Positions 8,319 through 15,951 of a stretch of DNA of 35,412 nucleotides are shown piece by piece. Numbering within the stretch: position 1 is the stretch's first letter; the number at the start of each line of letters is the position of its first letter. The notes beneath the pieces are model-generated. The model did not search any database and was not told the origin of the DNA. It worked only from the letters and a program-made list of their open reading frames with translations. The translations under genes were made by a program, and so were the position numbers. The stretch lies in the NCBI RefSeq assembly GCF_016429285.1, contig NZ_JAELUI010000051.1, positions 1-35,412 on the forward strand, read 5' to 3'. The stretch comes from Ralstonia sp. ASV6. GTDB taxonomy: Bacteria; Pseudomonadota; Gammaproteobacteria; Burkholderiales; Burkholderiaceae.

Positions 8319-9776
8319 GTGCCCAGACCACCCCTTGCATCCCCCCGGCCTCAGGGCCGCGCCACCCCCTCGCACCAGAACCTCGGCAAAGCCCTGCGCC
8401 AACGCCACGTGACCATGATTTCATTGGGCGGCATCATTGGCGCCGGCCTGTTTGTCGGCAGCAGTGCCACCATCAGCGCCATGGGGCCGGGCGCCTTTCT
8501 CAGCTACCTGCTGGCCGGCATTGTGGTGCTATTCGTCATGCGCATGCTTGGCGAAATGGCGTTGGCCCATCCGGGCATTGGCTCGTTTACCGAATACACG
8601 CGGCTTGGCCTCGGCAACTGGGCCGGGTTCACCAACGGTTGGCTCTATTGGTACTTCTGGGTGATCGTCGTGGCCGTGGAGGCAGTGGCCGGTGGCGCCA
8701 TCCTGCAACGATGGATTCCGTTGCCGGTGTGGGTGATCGGGCTGGCCTTGCTGACCGCGCTGACAGCCGTGAACCTGATGTCGGTCAAGTCGTACGGTGA
8801 GTTTGAATATTGGTTTGCCTCGATCAAGGTGGCGGCCATCATCGTGTTCATTGGCGTGGGTGTTGGCTATTTGTTCGGCGATTCGTCGGGGCACCAAATC
8901 GCCGCACACCTGACCGGTGATCGGGGTTTCCTGCCATTTGGCGCGATGGCGATCATCGCGGGCGTTCCCACCGTAATCTTTGCCGTGGGCGGCGCGGAAA
9001 TCGCCACCATAGCCGCAGCCGAATCCGATGACCCTGGCAAGAGCGTGGCCGCCATGACACGAACGGTGATCCTGCGAGTGATCACGTTCTATGTCGGCTC
9101 GCTGGTCGTCATTGCGTGCGTTCTGCCGTGGGCCAGCATCAAGGTGGGCGAGTCTCCATTCGTGCTGGCACTGCAGACCATGCATGTGCCGGGCGCCGCG
9201 GACATCATGAATGCGGTAGTGCTGGTGGCCGTGCTGTCCGCACTCAATTCGGGGCTCTATGTATCGTCGCGGATTCTGTTCCGGCTGGCTGAACGCGGTG
9301 ACGCACCTCGCGCACTGATGAAACTGTCGGCAAACAAGGTGCCGCGCCTGGGCGTGCTGTTGAGCAGTGTGGTGGGGTATGCCGCCGTCATTGCGGCCAT
9401 CGCCTCGCCGCAGGGCGTATTCCTGACGCTGGTGAATGCTTCCGGCGCCATCATGCTGTTTGTCTACCTGGCGATTGCCGTGTCGCAGATCGTGTTGCGG
9501 CGCCGAGTGGAAGCCACCGACCCCGGCCGCTTGACGCTGCGCATGTGGCTGTTCCCGTGGTTGTCGTATGCCGTCGTGGCGACCATTGTCGGCGTACTCG
9601 TGGCGATGGGGGCAGACCCGGTGCTGCGGCCCCAGCTGATGGCGAGCCTTGCCAGCTTGGCGGTCGCACTGATTGCCTATCAGTTGCTGGCGCGGCGGCG
9701 TGCATCCGCGGTGGACTGTGCCACCGGCTACCGTTTGGCACGCCCCTCGGCAGCGCTCGGAGGCGTACAGCAATGA
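8319..9776 (+). CDS. Amino acid/amine permease, AAT (APC superfamily) type
   Basis: This is a cytoplasmic-membrane proton-coupled permease of 485 aa with about 12 hydrophobic segments. The N-terminal block RHVTMISLGGIIGAGLFVGS is the conserved first helix of the GABA/aromatic/lysine permease branch, and the early LGEMALAHPGIGSFTEYTR motif is also typical. It starts with GTG at 8319 behind a strong AAGGAG 6 nt upstream. The C-terminal end overlaps the next gene by the ATGA arrangement, so it is translationally coupled to the FAD oxidase. Operon position next to eutBC suggests that it imports ethanolamine or another primary amine. From sequence alone the closest-looking functional group is GabP-like, so the exact substrate is open. 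Confidence 0.9.
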   Translation: MPRPPLASPRPQGRATPSHQNLGKALRQRHVTMISLGGIIGAGLFVGSSATISAMGPGAFLSYLLAGIVVLFVMRMLGEMALAHPGIGSFTEYTRLGLGNWAGFTNGWLYWYFWVIVVAVEAVAGGAILQRWIPLPVWVIGLALLTALTAVNLMSVKSYGEFEYWFASIKVAAIIVFIGVGVGYLFGDSSGHQIAAHLTGDRGFLPFGAMAIIAGVPTVIFAVGGAEIATIAAAESDDPGKSVAAMTRTVILRVITFYVGSLVVIACVLPWASIKVGESPFVLALQTMHVPGAADIMNAVVLVAVLSALNSGLYVSSRILFRLAERGDAPRALMKLSANKVPRLGVLLSSVVGYAAVIAAIASPQGVFLTLVNASGAIMLFVYLAIAVSQIVLRRRVEATDPGRLTLRMWLFPWLSYAVVATIVGVLVAMGADPVLRPQLMASLASLAVALIAYQLLARRRASAVDCATGYRLARPSAALGGVQQ

Positions 9777-11005
9777 AGCGCGTGGCAGTGATCGGCGCCG
9801 GCTTCATCGGCATGGCAAGCGCGGCCTGGTTGATGCGTGACGGACATCGCGTGACGTTGTTCGACCCGACCGGCGTTGCGCAAGGCGCCTCATACGGAAA
9901 TGCCGGCACGTTTGCGCCATACGCTTGTATTCCGGTCAACAACCCCTCGGTGTTTGGTTCGCTGCCGCGCTTTCTGCTGTCAAGCGATAGCCCGTTGCGG
10001 CTGCGCTGGGGGTATCTGCCGATGCTGGCACCGTGGCTGGCGCGCTTTCTGCGCAACTCGCTGCCACAGCGCTATGAGCACAGTGTTCGTGCCCTGGCGG
10101 CGCTGCTCGGGCAGGCACAGGCCGGTTATGAACCGCTGCTCGCGGCGCCCGCGCTGGCGCAGTTCGTGCGGCCGCGTGAGTGCTTGTATCTGTACTCGAG
10201 CGCGGCTTCGTTCCAGGCAGCCGAGCCATCGCTGGCGCTGCGACGCGCGCTGGGTGTGCCGTTCGACGTGCTCGATACCGCAGGTATCCGCCAATTGGAG
10301 CCCAATCTCGCGCCAATCTTCGAGCGCGGTGTGCTGTTCTCGGGAAGCTGGCACTTCTCCAATCCAAGCGGTTTTCTGCAAGCACTGTTTGAGCACCTTG
10401 CCCCACAAGGGCTGACGCTGAAGCGCCAGACGGTCAGGGCCATCAGCCCGAACTCCGCCGGCGCCACGCTGCACCTGGAAGGCGAGGGTGTACGCGAGTT
10501 CGATCACGTCGTAGTGGCCGCGGGTGCGCGATCCGCGGCGTTTGCAAAGCAATGCGGCAACGCGGTGCCGCTCGATACCGAGCGCGGCTATCACATCCGT
10601 TATTCCGGTGCGGCGGATTTGATTTCCCGACCGGTGGGCTGGGCAGAGCGGGGCTTCTATATGACGCCAATGCAGGACGGCATCCGTGTGGCAGGTACGG
10701 TTGAGCTTGGTGGCTTCAGCCCAGAGCACAACCGCGCACTGCTGAATCTGCTGACCGCGGCTTCCCGGTGCGCGCTGCCCAATCTCCAGCAGCCAGACAG
10801 CAGTTGGCTGGGTTTCCGCCCCACGCTGCCCGACGGCCTGCCTGTGCTCGGCCATGCCCGTGCCAGCAAGCATGTGGTCTATGCGTTCGGTCACCAGCAT
10901 TTGGGCCTGACGCTGGCTGGCATCAGCGGGCGCATCGTCGCCGATCTGATTGCGGGAAGACCGTCAGCGCTTGAGCTGACGCCATATCGGCCGACGCGCT
11001 TTTGA
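9773..11005 (+). CDS. FAD-dependent D-amino acid dehydrogenase/oxidase (DadA family)
   Basis: The 410-residue protein begins with a classic FAD-binding Rossmann motif (KRVAVIGAGFIGMASAAWL) and has the second family signature near the C-terminus (SSWLGFRPTLPDGLPVLG... then GHQHLGLTLAGISGRIVADLI). DAO-fold enzymes oxidise D-amino acids, glycine or secondary amines to imines. Start ATG 9773 overlaps the permease stop and has GGAGG at 9759-9763; the open frame further upstream lies inside the permease gene and is not used. Membership in an operon with a permease and ethanolamine ammonia-lyase suggests an amine or amino-alcohol substrate, but D-amino acid dehydrogenase is equally possible. No lipobox or signal peptide is seen. 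Confidence 0.88.
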   Translation: MKRVAVIGAGFIGMASAAWLMRDGHRVTLFDPTGVAQGASYGNAGTFAPYACIPVNNPSVFGSLPRFLLSSDSPLRLRWGYLPMLAPWLARFLRNSLPQRYEHSVRALAALLGQAQAGYEPLLAAPALAQFVRPRECLYLYSSAASFQAAEPSLALRRALGVPFDVLDTAGIRQLEPNLAPIFERGVLFSGSWHFSNPSGFLQALFEHLAPQGLTLKRQTVRAISPNSAGATLHLEGEGVREFDHVVVAAGARSAAFAKQCGNAVPLDTERGYHIRYSGAADLISRPVGWAERGFYMTPMQDGIRVAGTVELGGFSPEHNRALLNLLTAASRCALPNLQQPDSSWLGFRPTLPDGLPVLGHARASKHVVYAFGHQHLGLTLAGISGRIVADLIAGRPSALELTPYRPTRF

Positions 11006-11087
11006 CATTGAACATGAACGACCATGATCCGCCGCGCATCAGGTTGGTTTTCCAGGCAAGAGCGGCAACCACGAAGAGGTGCTCACC

Positions 11088-12257
11088 ATGAATCACCGCA
11101 ATTTGATGCTGGTCCGGTTGACCATGCTGGCTTGTGCCCTGACCGCCCAGATGTGTCTTGTACCGGCTGTCCGGGCGGCCGACCCTGATGTTGTCAAGAT
11201 TGGCTTTGCGGGGCCGCTCACCGGGCCCGCCGCGCGGGTCGGCAAGGATCTGCAGTACGGTGCGCAACTCGCGCTTGATGAAGAGAACGCCAGGCATCCA
11301 ACCATTGGCGGCAAACCGGTCAAGTTCGTGCTGGTGGCCGAAGACGACCAGTCCGACCCACGTATCGCTGTTCAAGTCGCACAGAAGCTGGACGACGAAG
11401 GCGTGGTGGGCGTGATCGGGCACTATAACTCCGGTTGCAGCATCCCGGCTTCCGGGGTCTACCAGAAAGCCGGCCTGGCGATGATCACCCCGGGGTCAAC
11501 CAACCCAGAACTCACCAGGCAGGGCTTCAAGAACGTGTTCCGCACCATGGGGCATGACGGTATCGGCGGTGTGGTGGGTGGACATTACGCAGTCGAGCAG
11601 CTCAAGGCTCGCCGCATTGGCATCATCGACGACCGCACCGCTTTTGGGCAGGGCTTGTCCGATGCCTTTGAAAAGGGCGTGAAAGAGGCCAAGGGCAACA
11701 TCGTTGCGCGCGAGTACACCAACGACAAGGCGGTGGATTTTCGCGCCATCCTCACGCGCATGAAGAGCAAGGATGTCGATGTGCTGTTCTTCGGTGGTCT
11801 GGACGCACAGGGGGCGATGCTGGTCAAACAGATGCGCCAACTTGGCCTGAAGACGCTGCTATTTGGCGCCGGCGCGCTCAAGAGCAATACGTTCCTGCAG
11901 ATTGCCGGCCCGGACGGGGAGGGTACCCAAGATCTGGAACCCGGCCCAGCACTTGACCAGTTGCCGGCGGCACAGGACTTTGCCAAGCGTTACAAGGCGC
12001 GCTTTAATCAAGACGTCGAGTTGTATGCACCATTCGCCTACGACGCGGCGCTGGCGATGCTCAAGGCAGTTCATGATGCCAATTCGCTGGATCGTCAACG
12101 CATTACCGCGAGCCTGGCCAAGGTCAACATCAACGGTGTGACGGGCAAGATCGTCTTCGACCCGTATGGCGATCTGATCAAGCCGCCTTACACGCTATTC
12201 GAGGTGAAGCAAAGCCGCTGGATCAGCGTGAAGACCATCGGCGCCAACGGTAGCTAA
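11088..12257 (+). CDS. Branched-chain amino acid-type periplasmic binding protein (LivK family)
   Basis: This is a periplasmic substrate-binding protein of the leucine-binding (type I) family. A signal peptide (LTMLACALTAQMCLVPAVRAADP) is followed by VVKIGFAGPLTGPAARVGKDLQYGAQLALDE, the family N-terminus, and IGHYNSGCSIPASGVYQKAGLAMITPGSTNP, the ligand-binding loop that carries the usual Ser/Thr contacts. The ATG at 11088 is preferred over GTG 11079, because AGAGG lies 9 nt upstream of it. Product 389 aa. No livHMGF transporter genes follow; the gene sits inside the permease-oxidase-eutBC operon, so the protein either feeds an ABC transporter encoded elsewhere or serves as an extracytoplasmic sensor. 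The ligand is unknown. Confidence 0.9.
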   Translation: MNHRNLMLVRLTMLACALTAQMCLVPAVRAADPDVVKIGFAGPLTGPAARVGKDLQYGAQLALDEENARHPTIGGKPVKFVLVAEDDQSDPRIAVQVAQKLDDEGVVGVIGHYNSGCSIPASGVYQKAGLAMITPGSTNPELTRQGFKNVFRTMGHDGIGGVVGGHYAVEQLKARRIGIIDDRTAFGQGLSDAFEKGVKEAKGNIVAREYTNDKAVDFRAILTRMKSKDVDVLFFGGLDAQGAMLVKQMRQLGLKTLLFGAGALKSNTFLQIAGPDGEGTQDLEPGPALDQLPAAQDFAKRYKARFNQDVELYAPFAYDAALAMLKAVHDANSLDRQRITASLAKVNINGVTGKIVFDPYGDLIKPPYTLFEVKQSRWISVKTIGANGS

Positions 12258-12268
12258 CGTATCCCATC

Positions 12269-13651
12269 ATGCACTTTGCCCATGCAGTCGGCACACAGCG
12301 CCATGTGTTCAACGATCTGAAGACGCTGCTGGCCAAGGCCAGCCCGGCGCGCTCGGGTGATTACCTTGCCGGCCTGGCCGCCACCAGCGAGGCCGAACGC
12401 ATGGCCGCGCGCATGGCACTGGCCGACGTGCCGCTGTCGGTTTTCCTCAATGAAGCGCTCGTGCCTTATGAGGACGACGAGGTCACGCGTTTGATTCTGG
12501 ACAGCCACGACGCACAGGCCTTCAAACCCATCGCGTCACTCACGGTTGGGGAATTCCGCAACTGGCTGCTCCTGCAGGAGACCGACAGTGCGGCCCTGGC
12601 AAACGTAGCGCCCGGTGTCACGCCGGAGATGGCCGCGGCGGTCAGCAAGCTGATGCGCAATCAGGATCTGATTGCCGTCGCTCGCAAGTGCCGTGTGGTC
12701 ACGCGCTTTCGCAATACCATCGGCTTGCCCGGCCGGTTGTCGGTCCGGCTGCAACCCAATCACCCCACGGACGATCCAAAGGGCATTGCCGCGTCCATCA
12801 TCGATGGCCTGCTCTATGGCTGCGGCGATGCGACCATCGGTATCAACCCGGCCACCGATAACCTGGGTGCCATTGTCTCGTTGCTGCAATTGATCGATGA
12901 GCTGCGTGGGCGTTATGCCATCCCCACGCAATCCTGCGTGCTAACCCACGTTACCAATACGGTGCGTGCCATCGCGCAGGGTGCACCGGTGGATCTGGTG
13001 TTCCAATCCATCGCGGGCAGTGAACAGGCCAACGCGGGGTTTGGCATCAGCCTGGCGCTGCTGGCGGAGGCGCACGATGCCGCGCAAAGCCTGGCGCGTG
13101 GAACCGTCGGCAACAACGTGATGTACTTCGAAACCGGGCAGGGCAGCGCGCTGTCGGCCAACGCACACCACGGCGTCGACCAGCAGACCATGGAGGCACG
13201 TGCGTACGCGGTTGCGCGGCCGTTCTCGCCGCTGTTGGTCAATACGGTGGTTGGCTTCATCGGGCCCGAGTACCTGTACGACGGCAAGCAGATCATCCGT
13301 GCCGGGCTGGAAGACCACTTTTGCGGCAAGCTGATGGGCCTGCCGATGGGCTGCGATGTCTGCTATACCAACCACGCCGAAGCTGACCAGGACGACATGG
13401 ACACACTGCTGACGCTGTTTGGCGTGGCTGGCATTCATTTCATCATGGGGGTGCCGGGCGCCGACGACATCATGCTGAACTACCAGAGCACGTCGTTTCA
13501 TGACGCGCTTTACCTGCGCGATACACTGGGTTTGCGGCCGGCGCCGGAGTTTGAGGCCTGGCTGCAAAGCATGGGTATTGTCGATATGGCCGGCCGCCTG
13601 CAAGACGCCACTGCACGCCAGCCGTTGCTGCAGTTGGCACACACGCTGTAA
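12269..13651 (+). CDS. eutB: Ethanolamine ammonia-lyase large subunit
   Basis: EutB is the catalytic subunit of adenosylcobalamin-dependent ethanolamine ammonia-lyase, which converts ethanolamine to acetaldehyde and ammonia in the cytoplasm. The length (460 aa) matches the enterobacterial protein (about 453). Active-site residues known from the family are present: Arg160 and Gln162 in RLQPNHPTDD, Asn193 in GINP, Glu288 in MYFETGQGS and Asp363 in GLPMGCDVCYTNHAEADQ (the last two shifted by one from the E. coli numbering). It starts 11 nt after the binding-protein stop and is followed directly by eutC. The reactivase EutA, the microcompartment shell genes and an acetaldehyde dehydrogenase are all missing from the neighbourhood. 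No cobalamin riboswitch was recognised upstream of the operon. Confidence 0.97.
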   Translation: MHFAHAVGTQRHVFNDLKTLLAKASPARSGDYLAGLAATSEAERMAARMALADVPLSVFLNEALVPYEDDEVTRLILDSHDAQAFKPIASLTVGEFRNWLLLQETDSAALANVAPGVTPEMAAAVSKLMRNQDLIAVARKCRVVTRFRNTIGLPGRLSVRLQPNHPTDDPKGIAASIIDGLLYGCGDATIGINPATDNLGAIVSLLQLIDELRGRYAIPTQSCVLTHVTNTVRAIAQGAPVDLVFQSIAGSEQANAGFGISLALLAEAHDAAQSLARGTVGNNVMYFETGQGSALSANAHHGVDQQTMEARAYAVARPFSPLLVNTVVGFIGPEYLYDGKQIIRAGLEDHFCGKLMGLPMGCDVCYTNHAEADQDDMDTLLTLFGVAGIHFIMGVPGADDIMLNYQSTSFHDALYLRDTLGLRPAPEFEAWLQSMGIVDMAGRLQDATARQPLLQLAHTL

Positions 13652-14464
13652 ATGCCACACGAGCCCCCGGATATGCCGACGCACAATCTCGTTCAATCCA
13701 ATCCCTGGGCGCACTTGCGGGCGTTTACCGACGCGCGCATCGCACTGGGCCGGGTCGGCAACAGCCAGACCACGGACGCGGTGCTCGCTTTCGGCCTGGC
13801 GCACGCACAAGCGCGCGATGCCGTGCACCAGCCGCTCGACGGTTCAGCCGTGGCAGCCTCGCTTGCGCAAGCGGGCTTCGCCAGCCTGGCCGTGCATAGC
13901 GCAGCCGCAGACCGGGCCCAGTATCTGTGCCGGCCGGATCTTGGCCGACGGCTGAGCGACGCCAGCCGCGCAAGCCTTGCTGCGGCACGACCAGCCAACC
14001 CGTTCGATACCGTCTTCGTGATTGCCGACGGTCTGTCCGCACTCGCAGCACAGAGCCACGGCGTGCAGCTCCTGCGCAGTGTGCGCGAGCGCTTGCCGGC
14101 GGACTGGTCGATTGGCCCCGTCGTCATCGCGGAGCAATCCCGCGTGGCGTTGGGCGATGAAATTGGCGAACTGCTGGGCGCGCGCCAGGTGGTCATGCTC
14201 ATCGGCGAGCGGCCGGGCTTGAGTTCGCCCGACAGCCTGGGCATCTACCTCACGCATGCGCCGCGTCTTGGCCGCACGGATGCCGAGCGCAACTGCATCT
14301 CGAACGTTCGTCCGGCAGGGCTTGGCTATGACCAAGCGGCGGACAAACTCGTCTTTCTGCTCAAAGGCGCGCTGGCGCTTGGCCGAAGCGGCATCGATCT
14401 GAAGGACGACACCCCCGTCACCAACGCCATTGCCGCACCAACTGCCGCGCAACTGAATACATAG
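13652..14464 (+). CDS. eutC: Ethanolamine ammonia-lyase small subunit
   Basis: EutC is the light chain of ethanolamine ammonia-lyase and contributes to binding adenosylcobalamin at the interface with EutB. The N-terminal half contains LRAFTDARIALGRVGNSQTT (the conserved EutC start block) and later DYxxR-like RAQYLCRPDLGRRL, IADGLSALAAQSHGVQLL and VVMLIGERPGLSSPDSLGIYLTHAP, all typical. The product is about 270 aa, within the family range. The ATG at 13652 abuts the eutB stop codon; an in-frame ATG at 13673 is an alternative start. No strong ribosome site is visible for either, which fits translational coupling to eutB. It is the last gene of the operon. Confidence 0.96.
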   Translation: MPHEPPDMPTHNLVQSNPWAHLRAFTDARIALGRVGNSQTTDAVLAFGLAHAQARDAVHQPLDGSAVAASLAQAGFASLAVHSAAADRAQYLCRPDLGRRLSDASRASLAAARPANPFDTVFVIADGLSALAAQSHGVQLLRSVRERLPADWSIGPVVIAEQSRVALGDEIGELLGARQVVMLIGERPGLSSPDSLGIYLTHAPRLGRTDAERNCISNVRPAGLGYDQAADKLVFLLKGALALGRSGIDLKDDTPVTNAIAAPTAAQLNT

Positions 14465-14517
14465 GGCGAATCGCCCCGTGCCCGAAGGCAGCGGCCGGTT
14501 TGTTACAACTGGTCAAG

Positions 14518-14580
14518 AGCAAGGTGTGCTGATAAAGTGACTCGGCCCTGATCCTTCGTCGAGCCAGTCAGCACCTTGCT
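14518..14580. other. Long imperfect inverted repeat after eutC
   Basis: AGCAAGGTG(TG)CTGA (14518-14532) pairs with TCAGCACCTTGCT (14568-14580), perfect apart from a 2-nt bulge, around a 35-nt interior. It lies between eutC and the efflux operon. No T-run follows, so a factor-independent terminator is not clear. It may separate the two operons or act as an operator for the efflux genes. Nothing else was recognised in 14465-14602. Confidence 0.4.
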
Positions 14581-14602
14581 GGCGGGCGGCGCCGAGACAT
14601 CG

Positions 14603-14905
14603 ATGCCACGCCGAAACCTGCCCATTCCGACGCGCGTCCTGCTGGCTCCTGCCCTGGCGGGCTTGGGGTTGGCGCTTCAAGGTTGCAGCGCGCATGGTGC
14701 GCCTTCGTATCCAATCTTTGGTGCGTACTTTCCTCTCTGGCTGCTGAGCGGGGTGATTGGTGCTGCGGGTGCGCTGATTGCGCATCGGGTGCTCGTCATG
14801 ACCGGGTGGGCAAGCTGGATACCATTCCAGCTCTCTGTCTGCGTGGCGATCGGGGTCATGATTGCCGTCATCGTCTGGCTGTCCGGCTCGGGGCACCTCC
14901 TATGA
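14603..14905 (+). CDS. YtcA-like small membrane protein of MdtNOP-type efflux operon
   Basis: The 100-residue product begins with a signal-like segment ending in a Cys (LALQGC), so it may be a lipoprotein. Two further hydrophobic segments follow (about residues 42-62 and 70-92: FPLWLLSGVIGAAGALIAHRV and PFQLSVCVAIGVMIAVIVWL). In E. coli a protein of the same type, YtcA, is encoded upstream of mdtN-mdtO-mdtP, and the order here is the same. Its role in efflux is not established. The stop overlaps the start of the adaptor gene (ATGA), so the two are translationally coupled. I chose ATG 14603 because the upstream in-frame ATG at 14576 would add residues that do not look like a signal peptide. 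Confidence 0.75.
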   Translation: MPRRNLPIPTRVLLAPALAGLGLALQGCSAHGAPSYPIFGAYFPLWLLSGVIGAAGALIAHRVLVMTGWASWIPFQLSVCVAIGVMIAVIVWLSGSGHLL

Positions 14906-15951
14906 AAATGGCCGGCCTGCACAAACCCGCGCTGCGCGGCTACCTGATCGCGCTGGTCATCATCCTGATCGGCGTGGCAGTGGCGGTTTACGCCTACATC
15001 CACACCTCGCGCTATCCCTCCACCGACGACGCCACCATCGACGCCGATGTTGTGCACGTTGCCACGCCGGTGGGTGGTCGTATCGTCAAGCTGGCTGTTA
15101 CCGAGAACCAGCACGTCAAGAAGGGCGACGTGCTGTTCGAAATCGATCCCGTGCCGTATCGCTTGACCGTCGCGCAGGCGCAGGCCGACGTGGAACTGGC
15201 CCAGGCCTCGCTCGACACGCGGCGCCGATCGCTGATTGGCGAGCGCTCCAAAGCCAGTATCGCGTCTGACCAGAGCAGCCGCGCCGCCTACAACTACGAG
15301 CTGGCCTCACGCACCGTCAACCGGCTGGCCCCACTGGCCGCCCAGGGATACGTGCCCACCCAGCAACTGGACCAGGCGCAGGTGGCACAGCGTGACGCCG
15401 CCATTTCGCTGCAGCAGGCCAACGAGCAGAAGCGCGCCAGCGCGCAAACCATTGGTGACGAGGCGGATGCCATCGCCATGCTGCATGCCCGCGAGGCTGC
15501 GCTGGCCCGTGCCCAGCACGCGCTGGAAGATACCGTGGTGCGCGCACCGCACGATGGCTGGGTCACCGGACTGTCCGTGCTGGCAGGCGAGACCGTTGCC
15601 CCCAACCAGTCGATCTTCACGCTCATCCACGCGGGCGAGTGGTTTGCCGTTGCCAACTTCCGCGAGACAACGCTTTCCGCCATCCAGGTGGGCGACTGCG
15701 CCACGGTGTATTCCATGATCGACCGTGGCCAGGCCATCCACGGCAAGGTGGACGGCATTGGCGCCGGCATCTCCGGTGCGGATCGGGTGAACCTGCCGCG
15801 CACGTTGCCCATCGTTCAGCCGTCGGTGAACTGGGTGCGGGTGGCGCAGCGCTTCCCGGTGCGCATCCGCCTGGAGGCGCCGGCTGACAGTCTGGTGCGG
15901 GTCGGCGCCAGCGCGATCGTCGAGATCAAGCATGGCGCTGCCTGCCGGTGA
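14902..15951 (+). CDS. HlyD-type membrane fusion (periplasmic adaptor) protein, MdtN-like
   Basis: This adaptor links an inner-membrane efflux component to an outer-membrane channel. A single N-terminal membrane helix (about residues 11-31, GYLIALVIILIGVAVAVYAYI) is followed by the biotinyl-lipoyl half motif (STDDATIDADVVHVATPVGG) and an alpha-helical hairpin of about 110 residues rich in Ala/Gln. The second lipoyl half (LEDTVVRAPHDGWVTGL) and a beta-barrel region follow. Product 349 aa, normal for the family (EmrA/MdtN/AaeA). Start ATG 14902 overlaps the ytcA-like stop; the gene itself overlaps the FUSC gene by 20 nt. The architecture ytcA-like, adaptor, FUSC, OMF is that of mdtNOP. Confidence 0.92.
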   Translation: MKMAGLHKPALRGYLIALVIILIGVAVAVYAYIHTSRYPSTDDATIDADVVHVATPVGGRIVKLAVTENQHVKKGDVLFEIDPVPYRLTVAQAQADVELAQASLDTRRRSLIGERSKASIASDQSSRAAYNYELASRTVNRLAPLAAQGYVPTQQLDQAQVAQRDAAISLQQANEQKRASAQTIGDEADAIAMLHAREAALARAQHALEDTVVRAPHDGWVTGLSVLAGETVAPNQSIFTLIHAGEWFAVANFRETTLSAIQVGDCATVYSMIDRGQAIHGKVDGIGAGISGADRVNLPRTLPIVQPSVNWVRVAQRFPVRIRLEAPADSLVRVGASAIVEIKHGAACR

